Shown piece after piece: positions 56,898-64,000 of a DNA stretch of 64,000 nucleotides (position 1 is its first letter; each line of letters starts with the position of its first letter). Below the pieces are notes generated by a model that was not told where the DNA came from, ran no database searches, and saw nothing but the letters and a program-made list of their open reading frames with translations. Made by a program: the position numbers and the translations under genes. Source of the stretch: Actinomycetota bacterium (GTDB lineage Bacteria; Actinomycetota; Actinomycetes; Nanopelagicales; Nanopelagicaceae); NCBI GenBank assembly GCA_009726135.1, contig WLIQ01000001.1:1-64000 (forward strand). Direction: 5' to 3'.

Positions 56898-58244
56898 ATG
56901 AAATCCCCAACTAAAAAACCTATTGCCCGCGTGGTTAATAGGGTGGAACGTGCCGTAGGGCGGCGCGATCTAGTTTTGGCTCGCAAAAGTATTCGCGATT
57001 CAGTTGTCTCACTTGCCGGATTACTGGGTTGTCCAGTGCGCAATGAAGATGGCCGTGAAATTGGCCGCTTAGTTGATGTCGTAGTTCGACATGGGCAGGA
57101 TGCTTATCCCCCAGTCTCAGGATTAATTGTAAAAGTCGGATTGCGTAAATCTTTTATTGATGGTGCGCGAATCGCAAAGCTGGGCCGCAATGAAATCCAA
57201 CTATCGTCTACAACAATCAACTTAACGGATTACAAACGCCGCAGCGATGAATCCTTATTGGACGCAGATGTGCTCGACCATCAAATTGTTGATGTGAATG
57301 GGTTGCGCGTTGTGCGATCCTCTGATCTTTATCTAGCACCACTTGATAAAGAGATTCGAGTGGTTGGTGTAGATATCTCCTTCGTGACTTTTCTTCGCCG
57401 AATCTTTCCTGGTGCCCTTGGTCGCAGGGCTACCCCACAACATGTTTTGGACTGGGCAACCGTTGCATCCCTGGCCGATACTTCAGGAGTAGTAAAAACT
57501 TCAGGTTCAAAGACTGCGCTCTCACAACTTCGCCCTGCTGACCTAGCCGATTTAATTGAAGATCTCGCCGGCCGTGAACAAAACGCACTCATCGAAATGT
57601 TGGATCCTGAGTTGGCAGCTGATGCACTTGAGGAAATGGAAGATGAAGAGTTGCAAGGACTGCTTCGCGGTTTAAGCGAAGGCCGCGCCGCCGAACTACT
57701 TAGCCGCATGGAACCAGATGAGTCTGCAGAAGTTCTGCGTGATTTAGATGATGAGCACCGCGAAGATATTTTGAAAGCAATGGATTCAAAGATGGCAAAG
57801 CAGTTACGTCAGTTGATTGCTTTCGATGAAACTTTGGCTGGTGGAATTATGACTAGCCACATGGTTTTTGCTCAAGAAAATGAGACTGTGAACCAGGCGT
57901 TAGTTCGCCTGGTTGAAAACCGCGACCGAGACGTCTCTGACGGCGTGATCATGGTTGATTCAAAAGGCAAGTTGATGGATCACATTGCAATTATTGAACT
58001 TGTTGCCGCTAAACCCACCGCTCTTTTGAGCACGTTAATGGGACCGCCCTACCCAACGGCCGTGAACATCGATTCACCATTAGAAGAAGTGATCGAAGAG
58101 TTCTCTAATAACCGTGGGGCCTCAATCGTGGTCATTGATGAAAAAGGCAAGCCGGTTGGCCGCATCTTGGCTGATGATTTAGTTGATGCACTCAAGCCAG
58201 AGGAACAACATGGATTGTCTAAGGGAACCGGTGCGCTCTCATGA
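56898..58244 (+). CDS. MgtE magnesium-sensor-like protein with PRC-barrel and CBS domains, no membrane part
   Basis: 448-residue soluble protein. Residues about 40-190 look like PRC-barrel repeats (GCPVRNEDGREIGRLVDVVV). About 215-335 match the MgtE N-terminal superhelix (LRPADLADLIEDL, LDPELAADALEEMEDEEL, MEPDESAEVLRDL). About 340-435 form a CBS pair (GGIMTSHMVF onward). In MgtE these parts bind Mg2+ and gate the channel, but no transmembrane helices are present here. The stop overlaps the start of the NRAMP-like gene (ATGA), so it probably acts as its sensor or regulator. The start at ATG 56898 is supported by a -10 at seven bases; a codon 33 bases earlier is less likely. Confidence 0.85.
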   Translation: MKSPTKKPIARVVNRVERAVGRRDLVLARKSIRDSVVSLAGLLGCPVRNEDGREIGRLVDVVVRHGQDAYPPVSGLIVKVGLRKSFIDGARIAKLGRNEIQLSSTTINLTDYKRRSDESLLDADVLDHQIVDVNGLRVVRSSDLYLAPLDKEIRVVGVDISFVTFLRRIFPGALGRRATPQHVLDWATVASLADTSGVVKTSGSKTALSQLRPADLADLIEDLAGREQNALIEMLDPELAADALEEMEDEELQGLLRGLSEGRAAELLSRMEPDESAEVLRDLDDEHREDILKAMDSKMAKQLRQLIAFDETLAGGIMTSHMVFAQENETVNQALVRLVENRDRDVSDGVIMVDSKGKLMDHIAIIELVAAKPTALLSTLMGPPYPTAVNIDSPLEEVIEEFSNNRGASIVVIDEKGKPVGRILADDLVDALKPEEQHGLSKGTGALS

Positions 58245-59476
58245 CAACTCAACGCAAAATTCGTTTAGCTGCATTGCTCTCAGTCATGGGTCCAGGAATC
58301 ATTGCTGGACTTTCCGATGATGATCCAGCTGGTATCACCACATATTCGCAACTGGGTGCAAAATTTGGATACCAAATGTTGTGGGTTCTGGTCATCTCCA
58401 CGATTGCATTAATTATTTTCCAAGATTTAGGGGCTCGCATTGGCGTCGTTACTCGCCAAGGACTCATCGGTTTAGTGCGTCAAAAATACGGGGCTCGCTC
58501 TGGAACTCTTAGTGCCAGCGCTTTAATCATCGCAAACTTTGGAACACTCACCGCTGAATTTGCCGGTATTGCAGTTGCCGGAGAGCTCTTTGGCTTTTCA
58601 CGTTTTGTAACCGTTCCTGCTGGAGCATTAGTTGTTTCATTCCTTGTATTACGTGGTTCTTTTGCCAATGTTGAAAAGGTTTTCTTTGCACTATCAGCAG
58701 TATTCATTTCTTACATCATTGCTGGCTTCATGGCCCACCCTGATTGGGGCCAAGCAGCACGTGGCGTTTTTGTCCCGTCAATGCCATTTACTCATGATGC
58801 GATCTACTTAGCGACGGCTACCTTAGGTACAACACTTGCGCCTTGGGGTCTGGCATTTATTCAGTCGTATGCTGTTGATAAGCGTTTAACACGCGATGAT
58901 TTAAAACTGCTGCGTATTGATGTGTGGACGGGATCATTGCTAACAGGAATTATTGGTTTCTTCGTGATCATTACCTGTGCCGCAACTTTAAACAAAGAAG
59001 GTCAGACAAACATCACCGATGCCGCGCAGGCTGCACGCGCATTAGAACCATTAGCCGGCACAATGGCTAAAGCTCTTTTCGCAATTGGCTTAGTGGGAGC
59101 AGCTCTTCTTGCTGCATCAATCTTGCCTTTATCAACTGCTTATTCGGTAGGCGACTTAACTGGGCAACCGGCAGCACTCGATGATGGTCCGAAAGAAGCA
59201 CCGCTATTTTATGCAACTTTTGGTGTAATGACCCTTTTTGCTGCTGGATTAATTCTGATACCTGGGTTGCCGTTAATTAAGGTATTAGTTTTCACTCAGA
59301 TTCTTAATGCTATTTTGCTTCTACCCCTTCTAATATTTATGTACGGAATATCTAAAGATGAACGCCTCATGGGTGAGTTCGCCTCAAGTTCTCGCATGCG
59401 CGGCGTTTATGCCTTCATTATTTCGTTGGTTTCAATCTGCGTTCTGGCACTTCTCTGGTTCACAATAAAACCTTAA
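58241..59476 (+). CDS. NRAMP-family metal transporter, probable magnesium type (NRMT-like)
   Basis: Membrane transporter of 411 residues with about ten to eleven helices and the LeuT-like NRAMP pattern. TM1 reads DDDPAGITTYS: Asp28 is kept but the DPGN Asn is Gly31. TM6 reads TTLAPWG: the Met that binds transition metals is Ala200, and the usual His is Trp202. As I recall, loss of the Asn and Met marks NRAMP-related magnesium transporters, and the upstream MgtE-sensor-like gene fits. Manganese or iron transport remains possible. It ends in a TTAA shared with the convergent esterase. Confidence 0.82.
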   Translation: MTTQRKIRLAALLSVMGPGIIAGLSDDDPAGITTYSQLGAKFGYQMLWVLVISTIALIIFQDLGARIGVVTRQGLIGLVRQKYGARSGTLSASALIIANFGTLTAEFAGIAVAGELFGFSRFVTVPAGALVVSFLVLRGSFANVEKVFFALSAVFISYIIAGFMAHPDWGQAARGVFVPSMPFTHDAIYLATATLGTTLAPWGLAFIQSYAVDKRLTRDDLKLLRIDVWTGSLLTGIIGFFVIITCAATLNKEGQTNITDAAQAARALEPLAGTMAKALFAIGLVGAALLAASILPLSTAYSVGDLTGQPAALDDGPKEAPLFYATFGVMTLFAAGLILIPGLPLIKVLVFTQILNAILLLPLLIFMYGISKDERLMGEFASSSRMRGVYAFIISLVSICVLALLWFTIKP

Positions 59477-60252
59477 TTCGACCGAAGAGTTAATCCTTCG
59501 ATAAAAGTAAGTGAGTTTTGAAAAATCAATTCCTGGTCATAATCCAATGTAGCAACGTGATAACTATTTACTAACTCGATTCGTGATTTATTTGAGGACC
59601 CTAAGCCAGCCATAATAATTTCAGTATTTGAAACAGGCAAAGTGTGATCTTCTACAGAATGAAATAACTGAACCGGAACAGAAATTTTGCTTAAATTTTT
59701 GCGAGTTATCTTGAGCATTTTTAAAAGTTCATACACGCCGCGAGTCGGTAAGGCGTCATATCCGTGCTCTGTAATTCCAGGGCGCTTGATGTCGTTTCCT
59801 ACGCTGGACCTAAGTTTTTGAAAATTAGAAATTACGTAAGCCAATTGATGCGGCATATAAGCCACATGAATCATTGGATTTACCAAAATAATTCCTGACA
59901 ATCGGTCATTATGGGTAAGCGAAATATTAAGAGCTGTTCCGCCGCCCATTGATAAGCCTGCGATAAAAACGTGGTCGCAAGTTTTATAGAGTTTATTTAA
60001 CTCAGCTTCAACCTTGGCGGGCCACTCTTGCCATTTCACTTTGTTTAGATTTTCAGGCTTTGTTCCATGCCCGGGAAGCATTGGGACGCTAACGGTGTAT
60101 CCCTTGCCATTGAGAAATTCTCCCCACGGGCGCATCGATGGTGGTGCTCCAGTAAATCCATGAACAAGTAACACTCCAATGCGAGCATTTTTGCCTGAGC
60201 CCTGCGCTGACCAATCTTGCATCCAACCTGGGGGTGCGCTTTCAACTGCCAT
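59473..60252 (-). CDS. Alpha/beta-hydrolase, carboxylesterase / monoacylglycerol lipase type
   Basis: Predicted serine hydrolase of 259 residues. The oxyanion-loop segment HGFTGAPP is at 31-38, nucleophile Ser101 is in GLSMGGG, the acid is in SVEDHTLP and the base His in NSYHVATLDYD. The pattern resembles Est30-like carboxylesterases; substrate unknown. I choose ATG 60252, which has a promoter TTGCAC-N18-TATGGT seven bases upstream and no Shine-Dalgarno site. An ATG at 60300 would add 16 residues but would place a palindrome and the divergent promoter inside the gene. Confidence 0.8.
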   Translation of the reverse strand: MAVESAPPGWMQDWSAQGSGKNARIGVLLVHGFTGAPPSMRPWGEFLNGKGYTVSVPMLPGHGTKPENLNKVKWQEWPAKVEAELNKLYKTCDHVFIAGLSMGGGTALNISLTHNDRLSGIILVNPMIHVAYMPHQLAYVISNFQKLRSSVGNDIKRPGITEHGYDALPTRGVYELLKMLKITRKNLSKISVPVQLFHSVEDHTLPVSNTEIIMAGLGSSNKSRIELVNSYHVATLDYDQELIFQNSLTFIEGLTLRSN

Positions 60253-60259
60253 ACCAGTA

Positions 60260-60289
60260 ACCATACGCGGACTGTCAATGACAGTGCAA
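60260..60289 (-). promoter_or_regulatory. Predicted esterase promoter
   Basis: Minus-strand TTGCAC (60289-60284) and TATGGT (60265-60260), spaced by 18 bases, with the -10 ending seven bases before the ATG at 60252. This is the most complete leaderless promoter in the window. Confidence 0.55.
60271..60285. repeat. 15-bp palindrome between divergent esterase and exonuclease promoters
   Basis: ACTGTCAATGACAGT is a perfect inverted repeat around a central A. It lies in the spacer of the esterase promoter and covers the -35 region of the exonuclease promoter, a typical operator position. No regulator gene is adjacent, so the binding protein is unknown. Confidence 0.6.
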
Positions 60290-60300
60290 TCACTTACCAT
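60272..60300 (+). promoter_or_regulatory. Predicted exonuclease promoter
   Basis: CTGTCA (60272-60277) and TACCAT (60295-60300), spaced by 17 bases; TACCAT ends seven bases before the GTG at 60308. No Shine-Dalgarno sequence is present. Confidence 0.45.
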
Positions 60301-60307
60301 TACCGCT

Positions 60308-60904
60308 GTGCACCTTTCGCAAACAACTTTCGTTGTAGTTGATCTTGAGACCTCTGGTGCTGCACCTTCTACTGGCGCCGGTATTACTGAAATCGGCGCG
60401 GTCAAAGTATGTGGCGGAGAGATAATTGGTGAGTTTCAAAGCTTTGTAAATCCTGGTGTTCCTATTTCATCCTTCATCACACAGCTCACCGGGATAACGG
60501 ATGAGATGCTTTTCGACGCTCCTCAAATAGGAGAAATTTTCCCTTCGTTCATTGAATTCTTAGGGCCAGAAAATGAGAACGTACTAGTTGCCCACAACGC
60601 GCCATTTGATATTGGATTTTTAAAAGCAGCCGCAGTTCATCTTGAGTATCCCTGGCCCAACCATCATGTTGCCGACACTGCCCGACTCGCTCGCTATGTT
60701 CTTACAAAAGATGAAGTCATCAACTGCAAATTAGCTACGTTGGCCGAGTTCTTTGGCGCAACTACTTCACCTACTCACAGAGCTCTAGATGATGCGCGAG
60801 CCACAGTAGATGTATTGCACGGAATCATTGAAAGATTGGGTGGATTTGGTATCACTACTTTGCCAGAGTTTAAAAAAGTTAAGAAGAGGCTAGTTTCTGG
60901 GTAA
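60308..60904 (+). CDS. DnaQ-like 3'-5' exonuclease (DEDDh)
   Basis: Single-domain 3'-5' exonuclease of 198 residues, similar to the proofreading fold of DNA polymerase III epsilon. Catalytic residues: Asp12 and Glu14 in VDLETSG, Asp101 in HNAPFD, and His157 with Asp162 in HRALDD. It has no GIY-YIG or BRCT extension. GTG 60308 is chosen because the fold begins right after it and a -10 lies seven bases upstream; in-frame codons further upstream lie within the divergent esterase promoter. The 3' end overlaps convergent trpD by 26 bases. Role in repair or RNA processing is unknown. Confidence 0.85.
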   Translation: MHLSQTTFVVVDLETSGAAPSTGAGITEIGAVKVCGGEIIGEFQSFVNPGVPISSFITQLTGITDEMLFDAPQIGEIFPSFIEFLGPENENVLVAHNAPFDIGFLKAAAVHLEYPWPNHHVADTARLARYVLTKDEVINCKLATLAEFFGATTSPTHRALDDARATVDVLHGIIERLGGFGITTLPEFKKVKKRLVSG

Positions 60905-61925
60905 GTTCTGCCCACTTGGCTACTAGTTCAGTCGCAGCACCACTATCAATTGCCTGCGTTGCTTTTTCGATACCAGCCGAAATTCGATCATGCAATGACA
61001 CATCCATTGCACCTTCATAGGCAGCTATCGCAGCGGCGGCGTTGAGTACAACGGCATCACGTGGAGCACCTTTTTCACCGTCGAAAATTGCGGTGGAGAT
61101 CCGCGCATTTTCAACTGCGTCTCCCCCGACTAAGGCCGAGATAGGTGCACGTTTGATACCGAAATCAAGAGGGTCCAGCAGATCGCTCGATATTTGCCCA
61201 TTACCAATTGTTAAAACAGAGGTTGTTGTTGCCAAGGTAATTTCGTCGATTCCATCATCGCCACGGAAAACAAAGCCATCTACGCCTTTTTCGACAAGAA
61301 CTTGCGCCATTACTAAGTGCATTCGATCATTTGCTACACCGATAGCTGCAGCCTTTGGCCGTGCAGGATTTGCCAGTGGACCCAGAATATTAAAAACTGT
61401 TGGTACACCTAACTCTTTGCGAGCAGGCGCAGCAAATTTCATAGCTGGGTGAAAAACTGGAGCGAAACAGAAACCAATTCCTAGGGCATGAAATGTAGTT
61501 TCTACACCTTTGCCGTCCAGGGTTATGGCAATTCCCAGAGCTTCCAATAAGTCAGCCGCACCAGATTTAGAAGAAGCTGCTCGATTCCCGTGCTTGATAA
61601 CTTTAGCGCCAGCTGCTGCTGCAATAATTGCCGCCGTTGTTGAAATATTTATTGTGTGTGCACCATCTCCGCCAGTTCCTACAGTGTCGACGGCGCGCTC
61701 AGTAATTGAAATAGGCGCTGAATGCTCGTACATCTGGGCAACTAATGCGCCGACTTCCTCAGAAGTTTCACCTTTTGTTTTTAATGCAATCAGAAACTTT
61801 TTAATTATTTCGGTATCTGCATTTCCTTCAAGAATCTGCTTCATGCACCATTGAACATCTTTCGGTTCAAGATTTTGACCAACTTCTAGAGTGGAAAAAT
61901 ATTGATCCCACTGAGTCTGCGACAT
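60879..61925 (-). CDS. trpD: Anthranilate phosphoribosyltransferase
   Basis: Second step of tryptophan synthesis, joining anthranilate and PRPP. The 348-residue protein has the PRPP-binding DTVGTGGDGAHTINIS, KHGNRAASSKSGAADLLEAL, and FNILGPLANPARP. It is separate from other trp genes, and chorismate comes from the aro genes in this window. Ten bases separate it from the receiver-like gene upstream, so the two may be cotranscribed. Confidence 0.96.
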   Translation of the reverse strand: MSQTQWDQYFSTLEVGQNLEPKDVQWCMKQILEGNADTEIIKKFLIALKTKGETSEEVGALVAQMYEHSAPISITERAVDTVGTGGDGAHTINISTTAAIIAAAAGAKVIKHGNRAASSKSGAADLLEALGIAITLDGKGVETTFHALGIGFCFAPVFHPAMKFAAPARKELGVPTVFNILGPLANPARPKAAAIGVANDRMHLVMAQVLVEKGVDGFVFRGDDGIDEITLATTTSVLTIGNGQISSDLLDPLDFGIKRAPISALVGGDAVENARISTAIFDGEKGAPRDAVVLNAAAAIAAYEGAMDVSLHDRISAGIEKATQAIDSGAATELVAKWAELTQKLASS

Positions 61926-61935
61926 GATTACCTAT

Positions 61936-62337
61936 TTAAACTGTGGCGAGCTTTGTCCCGCGCAATAGTTCAGCAGCGCTCTTGGCCAAGGTAAATGGAT
62001 CGATGGGATGAACAACTGATGCTTCAGCTAATGACCATGCCGCTAGCCATGCATCCTCTTTTCGCCCTGTAATCACAAGGACTGGAGGGCAGTTAAAGAC
62101 CTCGTCTTTAAATTGACGTGCAATTCCTAGTCCACCTTCGGGTACAGCTTCACCATCTAAAATGAATAGATCAATCCCAGCTTTTGAATCAACAAAAGCA
62201 CGAAGCGCTGCCCCAGTAGCAAACTCATGAATCTGGTGTTCGCCCACATCGCTGGCGGTTTGGCTACCAAGGGCGTTAATAATGGCGTCACGAATAGTTG
62301 AATCATCTGCATAGATGACGATCTGTTTCTTTGCCAT
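61936..62337 (-). CDS. Atypical response-regulator receiver protein
   Basis: Single receiver-like domain of 133 residues without an output domain. The acidic pair is Asp11-Asp12 (YADDST), the phosphoacceptor position is Asp61 in FILDGEAVPEGG, and Thr90 ends VLVIT, but the conserved Lys-Pro reads His110-Pro111. A kinase is not adjacent. Similar orphan receivers lie next to the ctaE-qcr cluster in Streptomyces. I use ATG 62337, with TAGACT seven bases upstream and no Shine-Dalgarno site. Regulation of respiration is possible but not shown. Confidence 0.75.
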   Translation of the reverse strand: MAKKQIVIYADDSTIRDAIINALGSQTASDVGEHQIHEFATGAALRAFVDSKAGIDLFILDGEAVPEGGLGIARQFKDEVFNCPPVLVITGRKEDAWLAAWSLAEASVVHPIDPFTLAKSAAELLRGTKLATV

Positions 62338-62344
62338 GGCTGTA

Positions 62345-62350
62345 AGTCTA
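62345..62350 (-). promoter_or_regulatory. Candidate leaderless -10 element of the receiver gene
   Basis: Minus-strand TAGACT ends seven bases before the ATG at 62337. The 151-base divergent region to ctaE contains nothing else I can name, apart from the ctaE -10 candidate. Confidence 0.4.
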
Positions 62351-62475
62351 AAGGTCTTCTGAGGTTGTCGCCTTCGATTTTCACCGCCCAAAGCATGTGG
62401 CCTGTTTCACCCCTGATGAGAGGTAATAATCTGGCTGAAAGGGGGTTCGGGTAAGACTCAGGCGTGGTTTTCGGG

Positions 62476-62481
62476 AATAAT
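62476..62481 (+). promoter_or_regulatory. Candidate leaderless -10 element of ctaE
   Basis: AATAAT, one base from TATAAT, ends seven bases before the ATG at 62489. No Shine-Dalgarno site precedes the ATG and no -35 is clear. Confidence 0.35.
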
Positions 62482-62488
62482 CACCTCC

Positions 62489-63118
62489 ATGTCAACTGCA
62501 TCCGTATCGGCCCATCACAAGATCACCCGCCCCAATGCCGTTGCTGTTGGAACAATCGTTTGGCTTTCAAGTGAACTCATGTTTTTTGCCGCACTCTTTG
62601 CTATTTATTTCACAACACGGGCAGTTCAAGGACCAACCATTTGGACCGAGTCAAACCAGATTCTCAACATTCCTTTTGCAGCACTCAACACAACGGTGCT
62701 GGTTCTTTCATCAGTAACGTGTCAGTTCGGAGTATTTGCTGCTGAGCGTTTTCAGAATCGCCGCACCGGATCCATTATCCAAATGAACAAATGGGGAATG
62801 CGTGAGTGGTTTGCTTTAACATTTTTAATGGGTTCATTCTTTATTGGTGGTCAAATATTTGAATACGCATCATTAGTTCAGGAAGGCTTAACACTTTCAT
62901 CAACTGCCTATGGATCCGTTTTTTACATTGCTACAGGTTTCCACGGTTTACACGTAACTGGTGGCCTTATTGCTTTTCTTGTCGTAATGATCCGCGTTTC
63001 TAAAGCCCGTCGCTTTACACACCAGCAAGCAACTACGGCAATCGTCGTTTCCTATTATTGGCACTTTGTTGATGTTGTGTGGATCGCCCTCTTCTCTGCT
63101 ATTTACCTGATTAAGTAA
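62489..63118 (+). CDS. ctaE: Cytochrome c oxidase subunit III
   Basis: Membrane subunit of the aa3 oxidase, 209 residues with five predicted helices as usual for the short actinobacterial form. Signatures are [17 protein letters not shown] in the first helix, [27 protein letters not shown], and [14 protein letters not shown] near the end. It leads a ctaE-qcrC-qcrA order, reflecting the bc1-aa3 supercomplex of actinobacteria. Confidence 0.95.
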   Translation: MSTASVSAHHKITRPNAVAVGTIVWLSSELMFFAALFAIYFTTRAVQGPTIWTESNQILNIPFAALNTTVLVLSSVTCQFGVFAAERFQNRRTGSIIQMNKWGMREWFALTFLMGSFFIGGQIFEYASLVQEGLTLSSTAYGSVFYIATGFHGLHVTGGLIAFLVVMIRVSKARRFTHQQATTAIVVSYYWHFVDVVWIALFSAIYLIK

Positions 63119-63135
63119 GGGAGTACATACACTTC

Positions 63136-63927
63136 GTGAAACGCTTATCGCGCTACCGCAGACACAAGGCCGCAGGTCCTGCCCTTCTTATTTTCGCCCT
63201 ATTGGCAATTGGCACAACTTTTTCAGTAGCTAGCGCCACAGTGAAGGCGTCACCAACTTCATTTGCGCGCTCTGCAGTAATTGATGAAGGTAAACAAATA
63301 TTTCTTAAGGGTTGTTCTTCATGTCATGGTCTTAACGCAGAGGGTGGCGCAGTTGCACCATCTCTTATTGGCGTCGGTGCGGCTTCGGTAGATTTCCAAG
63401 TTGGAACAGGTCGTATGCCAATGGCGGATATGAGCCAACAAGCTATGCGTAAGAAGCCTGTCTACAACGCCGAAGAAACTGCGGCATTAGCGGCATATGT
63501 TGCTTCGCTTGCTCCCGGCCCAGCAATTCCTGATGATTCAGTTTTAAATTATGAACGAGATGGCAACACTGCACAAGGTGGTGAGCTATTTCGCAACAAC
63601 TGCGCCATGTGCCACAACTTTGCGGGCCAAGGTGGTGCGTTGACTCAAGGTAAATATGCACCAACACTTATGGGCGTAGAACCAAAGTACATCTACGAAG
63701 CATTGATAACTGGTCCACAATCAATGCCAGTTTTTAGCGATAAAACAATTACTCCCGCAGAAAAACTTTCACTTATCAAATGGATTAAGGCAGCTGAGGC
63801 TGAACCAAATCTAGGTGGAGCGACAATGGGGCGAATTGGACCAGTAACTGAAGGCCTATTGGCATGGGTTCTAGGAATAGGACTGCTTATTGGTATTGCA
63901 GTCTGGCTAACTACGAGAGCAAGGTAG
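63136..63927 (+). CDS. qcrC: Diheme cytochrome c subunit of the bc1 complex
   Basis: Membrane-bound diheme cytochrome c of 263 residues that carries electrons directly to the aa3 oxidase, since actinobacteria lack soluble cytochrome c. Two heme motifs are visible: Cys60-x2-Cys63-His64 (CSSCH) and Cys156-x2-Cys159-His160 (CAMCH). A signal-anchor helix lies near 13-34 and a C-terminal helix near 242-258. It starts at GTG 63136, 17 bases after ctaE. Confidence 0.95.
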   Translation: MKRLSRYRRHKAAGPALLIFALLAIGTTFSVASATVKASPTSFARSAVIDEGKQIFLKGCSSCHGLNAEGGAVAPSLIGVGAASVDFQVGTGRMPMADMSQQAMRKKPVYNAEETAALAAYVASLAPGPAIPDDSVLNYERDGNTAQGGELFRNNCAMCHNFAGQGGALTQGKYAPTLMGVEPKYIYEALITGPQSMPVFSDKTITPAEKLSLIKWIKAAEAEPNLGGATMGRIGPVTEGLLAWVLGIGLLIGIAVWLTTRAR

Positions 63928-63934
63928 GCGAAAC

Positions 63935-64000
63935 GTGTCTAATGAATTAGTTCCAACTGATGATTCGATTGCACCTGCCCATGCACCTCGATCTACTGAT
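63935..64000 (+). CDS. qcrA: Start of probable Rieske iron-sulfur subunit of the bc1 complex (partial)
   Basis: The frame opens with GTG at 63935, seven bases after qcrC with an AGG six bases upstream, and stays open to the window end (22 codons). The visible residues are hydrophilic and uninformative. The call rests only on the conserved ctaE-qcrC-qcrA-qcrB gene order. Confidence 0.6.
   Translation, partial: MSNELVPTDDSIAPAHAPRSTD

Noticed and set aside
60253-60300. Longer esterase starting at ATG 60300
   Set aside because: It would place the exonuclease promoter and the 15-bp palindrome inside the gene, and the 16 extra residues show no family similarity. Still possible.
1-64000. Mobile elements, CRISPR arrays, toxin-antitoxin or phage genes
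   Set aside because: No transposase, integrase, direct-repeat array or typical toxin gene was seen anywhere in the window.

Overview
The window is one dense stretch of core chromosome from a low-GC actinobacterium, most like the streamlined freshwater Nanopelagicales (acI) lineage. The base composition is roughly 45% GC by eye. The gene content is clearly actinobacterial: an mIHF domain, BldD, a PGKGP-type EF-P, the PgsA/acyltransferase/PimA phosphatidylinositol-mannoside genes, a long-form HisG, a helicase-motif-free PriA and a diheme QcrC. Genes overlap or abut nearly everywhere, no gene-free gap exceeds about 200 bases, and I saw no mobile elements, CRISPR arrays, phage genes or origin. 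The lineage call is an inference from gene order and composition.

Layout. 1-3300: serB converges on hisG-hisE, followed by an FMN riboswitch that leads a RibM/PnuC-type riboflavin transporter. 3310-12284 (minus): rpe, rsmB, fmt, def, priA, metK, coaBC, rpoZ and a fused mIHF-guanylate kinase. 12311-21956 (minus): a complete pyrimidine operon (pyrR-pyrB-pyrC-carA-carB-pyrK-pyrD-pyrF) with a PyrR-binding hairpin over the pyrR ribosome-binding site; bldD diverges from it. 22559-29515 (minus): nusB, efp, aroQ, aroB, aroK, aroC, a small prepilin peptidase, aroE, mltG, ruvX. 29523-36256: alaS, a DUF948 protein, aspS, hisS and a metallo-beta-lactamase-fold hydrolase. 36429-48560: a DUF349 coiled-coil protein, bifunctional Rel, SecF-SecD, RuvBAC, YebC, PdxT-PdxS, a DUF3048 lipoprotein and a LemA-like protein. 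48557-56142: pimA, the PIM acyltransferase gene and pgsA, a divergent degenerate EF-G-like gene, a HIT hydrolase, thrS, pabC and pabB. 56149-56825: tRNA-Gly, tRNA-Cys, a cupin gene and tRNA-Val. 56898-64000: an MgtE-sensor-like/NRAMP-like pair, an esterase, a DnaQ-like exonuclease, trpD, a receiver-like protein, and the start of the ctaE-qcrC-qcrA respiratory cluster.

How the genes work together. Most encode housekeeping functions: UMP, chorismate, histidine, folate and PLP synthesis, tRNA charging and initiation, Holliday-junction resolution, protein export, envelope lipid synthesis and respiration. Several genes usually found in this actinobacterial order are absent (the riboflavin synthesis genes next to ribM, yajC, apt), which fits genome streamlining. 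Most first genes of transcription units have a -10-like hexamer 6-8 bases before the start codon, which suggests leaderless mRNAs, whereas internal genes use Shine-Dalgarno sites or stop-start overlaps.

The most unusual items are the mIHF-Gmk fusion, the P-loop-less EF-G-like protein sharing a 24-bp divergent promoter region with pgsA, the MgtE-sensor/NRAMP-like pair that looks like a magnesium uptake system, the riboswitch-controlled riboflavin importer without its synthesis genes, and a bidirectional esterase/exonuclease promoter carrying a 15-bp palindrome.
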